64,000 nucleotides of DNA from Myoxocephalus aenaeus (Eukaryota; Chordata; Actinopteri; Perciformes; Cottidae), in contig JBAMJR010000025.1 in assembly GCA_038501785.1 (NCBI GenBank), forward strand, positions 5,548,501 to 5,612,500, given 5' to 3'. Made by a program: the position numbers and the translations under genes. Below are positions 57,851 through 64,000 of this stretch, piece after piece (position 1 is the stretch's first letter; each line of letters starts with the position of its first letter). The notes beneath the pieces are model-generated. The model had not been told where the DNA came from and ran no database searches. It worked only from the letters and a program-made list of their open reading frames with translations.

Positions 57851-60535
57851 AAACAATGATCTGAAAGGGTAAAGGGAAAATACAAAGTTGGAAAGATACA
57901 AAAATATTGATTAGTGCATCTTTAAGAGAAGGAACTACTTAATTATCATAATGGAATGGCTAATTCTAATCACATTATTACAAAAAGGATTCTAATAAAA
58001 TGACAATAGTTTTTTGCTATACAAAATGGAATCATACATAACTGTATTACCCATTTTATTAAAAAAATCTTGTAATAATGCTGAATGTTATATAAAAGTT
58101 TGAAAACGGTATGTTATTGTGTTATTTTGCATTGATCAATACAAGAATCTATTTCAAAACAGCCATAGAGGTCGTGACTGGATCAAATAACATTTCTATT
58201 TCCAGGAACATTGTAGCCTTGTGTGTTGGTTTAACTCTTACCAGGTGGTAGTCTGTTCAGTGGCAGTGTGTTCGATTTCCTCCCGGTTTATTATCACTGA
58301 TCACACATTGTATAATAGGCATTCTGAGGGTGCTACTGGGGGGAGTGAACGTGGAGGGGGGGGTCAGCCGGTACGCACACATTCTTCATAGACAGTTATC
58401 TTAAATTGGATCTGTTGGCTGGTTTCTTTAATTATGCTGTGATCCATGAGAGAACTGCAGGGAGGTGAGGAGGTCAGAGGGGCGGGGGAGGAGGAAGGGG
58501 ATATGATGCAGTTTGATTGATTTCATATCTTTTCGAATTGATCAATATAATACTGATGGTCTATTGAAAGATGTAAACCTTTATTGAGGCTATTCTAAAA
58601 TTCAAACTCACAGAATATAATTCTTGCTGATATATTTGTGATTTAATTAAGTTCCATTGTTTAAAAATGTTGGTTACAAATCAACTACTATAAGAAACAT
58701 TTGGCTGCCGCCTCTGAAAAAACGCAGTTATTTCATATCGCATTTTCATCCTATAATGTAACACCATAGTTGACTTAAGGTGCATGATAATTCATCAACT
58801 GGTGCGTAAACCAATAACCAACCAGGACAGTACAAAAGTCAAATAGGAAGGTTCTTAAGCACACTAGGAAACCTAAAGAGAAAAATCAATTTTTTGCAAC
58901 CTGAACTTTATTTCCTCATCTTATTTTGTCTAACTGACTTATACTTTTTGAAATGGTGCATTATTGAGCGAGAGTGCTACATCCCGCAGCCGCAAACAGG
59001 CTGCAATGTAATCCTATCACACAATTTCACACCGTCAATGTACATTGACTGAAAGTGCTTGTTTTGCCACTGAAAGGCTCAGATTTGTGTTATAAGTGTT
59101 GGTCATCATGATAAAGGACCTTACAGAGAAATGTACCGTTTTTCAAGTCACCTCTCACCAGATTTGCCCGGAGGAGATACATTACATAGGTTTAACGTTG
59201 TCCCTCAATACTGGGACAGTTTTAAATGCCACCAATGCCACCAATAAAGAATTTTATGAATATCAGTTAACAAGTGCTGCCTAAGCCAAGAACAAGGCTA
59301 CTCGAGCCACCCACAATGGCACTGAAGTCAAAAAGGGTTATCAAAGCCACCAAGGAATGTTCTGAAGCCGACTAGAAGTCTTAAGTCCTTTTTTCACAGT
59401 TGCCATGTAGAGGGTCATAGTTTAAAGTGTAGGGCTACTGACCAAGCTGACATATTTGAAGCAATTGAAGCCTTATATGAAACAGGCTGGCAGGGGGGTA
59501 CTGATGTCATCTAATAGAGTTGTTTTTCTCTAAAAACTAAGTGTGTCAACTCACAGCCGCATGCTAACAAAAAGTTATTATAAATAATTTAGTTCTTGCA
59601 ACAGATGTCTGCAGTCCCAAACTTGTAACTGTAATAGTTGTAGTCTAAATGTTGCTCATTATGCTTTCTAATAATGTCTTTGCTATGATCAAACACTACA
59701 GAGCATATCAGACCTTTCGATGGTAATATCCTCTGAATGGAGCATTAACTGTTAAGTGAACTTAATAAGTCTACCTAAGGACTGTGTTAATGGGCAACTC
59801 TAACGACTGAGAGAGTGAGATGGAGACAGACTGAGAAATGTGGGGACTTTAAGAGGGAGATGAAAAAGGCGGAGTCAGAGAATGGAAAGCGGCTAATGAT
59901 AACGATCGTTACATTTTCATACCATTAGATGGTGGTGGACCATTTTGATCATACACAAGCTCTTATTAACTGGTGTGGACACAATTAAGACCGAAAATTG
60001 AAAAGACTATTAGGTGAAGAGGACTGTTTAAGTTAAAGCTGGGAGCATTTAGCTGATAAGAGTTAATGGTGTGTTGAAGTTTAGGACAATGCTGACATCA
60101 TCTGCTGGTAACAGTATTAATGAACCTTTTCTCTGTCCATCAGTGGTGAAATTTGTCCGTCGCTTATGAAAGACACAAATAGACAAAATTATTGTAACTC
60201 AGTAAAACAATCTGTTGGGCTTAGAACGTAAAACAAGCCACCCATATCTGCATTCACTAACTACCTTTACAAGTTAAAGGATGGCTAAATCCTTAAAGTG
60301 TGTCTCATCTCATCTGATTCTAGTTTGTATGAGCAGATGAAACAGAACACAAGCTCTGTAGCATAGAAGCTAAATGTCTCATAAAGTGCCTTCAGGTGGG
60401 AGTGGTGACAGCAGCGTAAAAGACAAGGGTTTGGAAGAAATGTGATTTTAAGAGGGGGTCACAGATGAGAGGTTTAAATGACTATACTGTCTACCTGGAT
60501 GTAAAAATAAATAAAAATAAAAGGTTCCAGAGCTG
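57851..60535. other. No gene seen over 2.7 kb
   Basis: AT-rich, mostly unique-looking sequence. 59750-60130 has CTAATGATAACGATCGTTAC and a TTATTAACTGG stretch and could be regulatory. G-rich runs lie at 58340-58365 and 58465-58500. Confidence 0.3.
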
Positions 60536-60537
60536 TC

Positions 60538-60760
60538 AGCTTTAAAGGAATGGTCCAACATTTGGGGAAATATGCTTTTAGCTGTGGCACACATTCAGTC
60601 TCTTTTAGAGTAAGCTGATATCAATATAGAATGCAAAGTTTGTTAAGTATGAAGCTAGAGTCAGGATGCCAAGCTTAATCTGTCCACGGGAAAACATTTT
60701 GAAAAAGAAGACAATCCTATTCAATTTTATACAGGGAGTTAGATGCTAGAACTACTTGGT
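60538..60760 (+). repeat. Dispersed repeat (AAAGGAATGGTCCAACATTT)
   Basis: The start AAAGGAATGGTCCAACATTT and a following GGGGAAATATGCTTTT match a common fish repeat. The middle (TATGAAGCTAGAG) also fits. Termini are not defined. Confidence 0.5.
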
Positions 60761-60779
60761 CGCAGCAAACAACAAAACT

Positions 60780-61015
60780 TTATGATAGCGGTTCAGTCTT
60801 TTAGTAATCAGAAGGTCGGTGGTTTTGATTGTGGCTCAGTGGAGAGCAGGGTCGTTCTTGGGCAAGACACTTAACCCCAAATTGCTCCAGCAAGCTGTGC
60901 CTACGGTGTATGAATGTTAGGTCCTGGTGGGCGGGTGGCACCTTGCATGGTAGCTCCTGTCATCAGTGTATGAATGGGTGTGAATGGGTGAATGATGACA
61001 TGTAGTGTTAATGCA
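60780..61015 (+). mobile_element. tRNA-derived SINE-like repeat, copy 4, rearranged
   Basis: GTGGCTCAGTGGAGAGCAGG (A box) is followed directly by the TTGGGCAAGACACTTAACCC body. A damaged B box (GGTCGGTGGTTTTGATT) lies before, not after, the A box. The tail GAATGGGTGAATGATGACAT is intact. It is the only copy in + orientation. Confidence 0.65.
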
Positions 61016-61299
61016 CTTTGTCATCAAGAAAAGATCTGCAAGTACAGTCCATTTACCATTCATCTGCCATTGGGGCTGTTCAGCGATTACGAGTTGCAGC
61101 TAAACCTTCCCCAAAACCCACAAATTGTTGTTCTTACATGTACATTTTTCTTGAGATTCAAATTGATGTCAGCAATATTTTTAGAAACCAGAAAAGTAAG
61201 CTATTTTGAAAGCATCCACCTAAAAATATCCAGCCCAGTGTTGCCATCTGTCTTACATCTATCTAACAGTAATAGCTCCAAACGTTGCTAAATATAGTT

Positions 61300-61680
61300 T
61301 GAAAGTGGCAAAGTCGAGGAACGCTGACATCCCGTCCTTTCAAGGCTTCCTCCAACGTCAATCCCCCTCAAAACTCATTAACATTAATCATCAATCATTA
61401 TGAATGTAAACAATTTACTGGATATCGTTAGTACTCAAAGCTGTTAAAATAGCAACTTTTGGGGGACTCTGCGAATGCGCAATGAGTGCATAGGCAAGGT
61501 AGGCAAGCAGGTAGGGAAACTGTCCAATCATTATGTTCACGTTGAATAAAATAATTGGGCAGGCTTATTTTTTTGGCAGAGCAATTGATTATTTTACTGC
61601 TGCTGTGATAATTTCAACAAATATAACATACAAAATATTTCTAAAATTCTCTACCCACCCTAGCTTTAAGCAAACAAGAT
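61300..61680. repeat. Probable dispersed repeat E
   Basis: GGGGGACTCTGCGAATGCGC followed by AATGAGTGCA recalls 15150-15180 and a common fish repeat. Boundaries are unclear. Confidence 0.35.
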
Positions 61681-61984
61681 GTGTGTTAATTAGCGAGCTT
61701 TAGAGGCAATGGTAGGAAGACTTGCAAACTCTGGGCGGTTACAGCTCATGTCACATAACTGCAACGCCACTTACCACACAGACATGAGAGTGGGATATAG
61801 ATCTTCACATTTCCCTCTTTAAAAGCAAGTGAATATAGTTCCCAAACTGTTGAACTATGCCTTTAACACTCATTTGACATGCCAGTCACCAAGTACAAAA
61901 CCGTTGTATTTCCAATCCAATCAGGTGTAAACCAGAGGCCAGTAAACCAGAATTAATTAAATCACACATTCAGTCTCTACTTTG

Positions 61985-62660
61985 CAACTTCCTCACTTTC
62001 TCATTTTCTGTCTCCTCTGTCATCCCTCCTTTCCTTGCTCTCGCTTTCCATTACTCCCACCTTCATCCCCTTTCTCCCTCTCGCTCCCCACCATACACCC
62101 ATGTCCCTGTCCTTCCATCACACGCCCTCCTTCTTCCATTCATCCCTTTTCTCTCTCCCAACACACTATGTCCCTTTTTCCTTCTATAACTCTTTTCTCC
62201 ATTCACCCCTCACAAACACACCATCTCTTTCTAACTCCTTACGTCCCTCCATATTTCCCTTATTTTTCCTCTACAACCCCATATATCTATTTCTCTCCTT
62301 TTGTCTCTCTCTTGTGTATTTTTTCCACCATGTCTCCCTCTCTCCCCCTCCCCTTCCCACCTTCACCCATTTCTTCCTCTCTGCTTTTCTGTTTCCTCTA
62401 CATCTCCCTCTTTTCCCTTCTTTCAACCTCCCTCTCCTCCATACACAAACCTCCATCCATGTCCATCTCTCCCTCTCGATGTCTCTCCTTTCAATTCCTT
62501 TCTTTTTCTCCATCTATCCCTCCCTCTTACCGCTCTTTCTCCCCCTCTGTCCTCCCTCTCTCCCCCGTTTCCCTAATATTGCCTTCTTTCCTTCCCCTGT
62601 CACTGTCCCTCTCTTTATCTCTTTTTACCCTTCTTACCCTCCCTATCCCTCTCCCTCCCC
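61985..62660. repeat. Polypyrimidine tract, about 675 bp
   Basis: The + strand is overwhelmingly C and T, with no simple unit, built from CTCCCT/TTTCTC-type words. It gives long Pro/Ser/Leu/Phe frames in two phases, which I take as artefacts. Confidence 0.85.
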
Positions 62661-62878
62661 TCCGTCCTAATAGTGCGGTGACAGCGGCAGTGTTTCTAAT
62701 CAGAGGTGAGGAGAGCGAATGAGCAGCCGTCCGATCCTCTCTGCTCTCTCATCAATCGGCTCTAACTGAATGGGAGCAAATCTCAGCCGGGACAAAATTA
62801 ATATGTAGCAGATCTGCGGCGCACTCGCCTACCCTGGAATTGGAAATGGCTTCTGTGCTGCCTGACCCGTATCCGTCC

Positions 62879-62880
<2 letters not shown>
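62661..62880. other. Unique-looking non-coding block
   Basis: A balanced-composition block with AAAATTAATATG and TTTCTAATCAGAGG motifs, between the pyrimidine tract and a GT array. Possibly regulatory. Confidence 0.25.

Positions 62881-62881
<1 letters not shown>

Positions 62882-62941
<60 letters not shown>
62882..62941. repeat. (GT)n microsatellite
   Basis: About 30 units, followed by a G-rich run. Confidence 0.95.
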
Positions 62942-62945
<4 letters not shown>

Positions 62946-63073
62946 AGGGGGGGGTTGTGGCGGCAGATTATTGGAGAGACAATTGGCTGTACGGCAGTAA
63001 TCAGGAGAACACTGAGGTGTGTCTATCTTATGACTGCTTGCTGACAACCCCTTACACACATACGCACACATAT

Positions 63074-63157
<84 letters not shown>
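63074..63157. repeat. (CA)n microsatellite
   Basis: About 41 units, inverted relative to the GT array 130 bp to its left. Confidence 0.95.
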
Positions 63158-63158
<1 letters not shown>

Positions 63159-63640
63159 GACACTTTCACCCCCCTATCCAATTCAATCAGACAGTCCATC
63201 CGCCCTGCAGAGCAATGTGGCACTGCCCCCGTGCATGACAGTATCAATTCAATTACCCAGGAAATGGATCCATATTCAACCCATATAAACTCATACATGG
63301 AGCCAGGAGGGGCTGCGGCTGCTGCCGAGACAAAGAAATGCGCATTTACCCTGTAATAACTTTCATTTGGACTGGCTTTGAAAACCATTCTCAGCTAGGC
63401 ATTTGTCGCTGTCACATCGCGTTATCCACAAATCAGGTTTACAAAATATCAATTCAATTTCTGGCGTAGCGCGAAACGCTGCGAGAGGAGAGAGGGGGGG
63501 GGCACACATCCACAGAGCGAGGGAGGGGAGAGCACAGGCTGCTGAGGGGCCCCTTGTGGCTCGGGTAGATTTCCAGTCAGAACTAATCAAAAGCAGAGCA
63601 GACCATGCTAATATCTTCAATTTCATCCTTTAGACTGCTG
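63158..63640. promoter_or_regulatory. Candidate conserved non-coding element
   Basis: Unique-looking sequence with several AATTCAATT/ATCAATTCAATT words (63243, 63448) and GC-rich patches, and no coding frame. A regulatory role is inferred from appearance only. Confidence 0.25.
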
Positions 63641-63761
63641 TCTTTTCCTTAGTCGTGAGCACACACACAAGCATGCATGTACGTTTACACACACACAAGC
63701 AGGTCAGATAAAAACATGGACACACAGGAAAAACATACATAACACATTCATAAACCCATTC

Positions 63762-63768
<7 letters not shown>

Positions 63769-63795
<27 letters not shown>
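63769..63795. repeat. (CA)n microsatellite, short
   Basis: About 13 units. Shorter ACAC runs occur across 63659-63730. Confidence 0.85.
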
Positions 63796-63796
<1 letters not shown>

Positions 63797-63872
63797 TATA
63801 TCAAACACGCTCACTCGCTGGACCATCATGTGTTGTATCTGTGAAGCTCATCTGTGTTCTTGCATTTTGCAG

Positions 63873-63934
63873 GAGTGAATCGTTGTGGAGTTTGGAGGTG
63901 AAGGCGTGTGAGGGCTGAAAACTTCTGTGCTTTG
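63873..63934 (+). other. Possible non-coding (5' UTR) exon
   Basis: A good acceptor (TGTTCTTGCATTTTGCAG) precedes 62 bases, followed by GTATGTTG, a plausible donor. All three forward frames contain stops, so it is not an internal coding exon. It could be a 5' UTR exon of a gene lying to the right, or chance. Confidence 0.2.
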
Positions 63935-64000
63935 GTATGTTGAGAGAGAAAGAAGGACGGGTCGAATGAAGCTGTGACTAGAATTATTTAACATTAATGG

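Noticed and set aside
61982..62722. 246-residue plus-strand open frame
   Set aside because: It is a translation of a C/T-rich tract (Ser, Pro, Leu, Phe only), and a second long frame overlaps it in another phase.

Overview
The window is vertebrate DNA, almost certainly from a percomorph-type teleost fish. The evidence is a split gene with vertebrate-style exons, very many long (CA)n/(GT)n and (GA)n arrays, and typical fish mobile elements: hAT, piggyBac and PIF/Harbinger-like DNA elements, LINE fragments and tRNA-derived SINEs. There are no operons, rRNA genes or CRISPR arrays. The only protein-coding gene I can support is tctn1 (Tectonic-1, a ciliary transition-zone protein).

Positions 1-13707 (minus strand) hold tctn1. 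I reconstructed 12 complete coding exons plus the first 10 bases of a 13th at the left edge. Every junction keeps the frame and gives 526 codons, which I judge to be most of the protein; the C-terminal end lies to the left of the window. The chain runs signal peptide, Thr/Asn-rich stalk, tectonic Cys cluster, then the conserved tectonic domain. The splice signals are unusual: a short AT-AC (U12-type) intron, two GC-AG introns and a 21-nt microexon. The introns hold a complete hAT-like element with target-site duplications, a Charlie-like hAT with a transposase relic, a PIF/Harbinger-like element, an internally deleted LINE, a SINE-like copy and two copies of a GGGCCCGRGC-type repeat.

Positions 13708-64000 hold no recognisable coding exon: about 50 kb upstream of tctn1. 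This stretch contains some 25 long dinucleotide arrays, a 27-bp minisatellite, a 675-bp polypyrimidine tract, two related piggyBac-like MITEs flanked by TTAA, a 5'-truncated L1-type LINE 3' end, an L2/Rex1-like LINE 3' end, several SINE copies and a second Harbinger-like element. Between the repeats lie unique-looking AT-rich blocks rich in TAATTA/TTAAT motifs, for example 38540-38960, 51135-51480 and 62660-63640. These resemble the conserved non-coding elements found around developmental genes, but nothing here proves conservation. A possible non-coding exon lies at 63873-63934.

I found no novel multi-gene system. The observations most worth checking are the splice architecture of tctn1, a perfect 23-bp hairpin at 39099-39153, and the candidate regulatory blocks.
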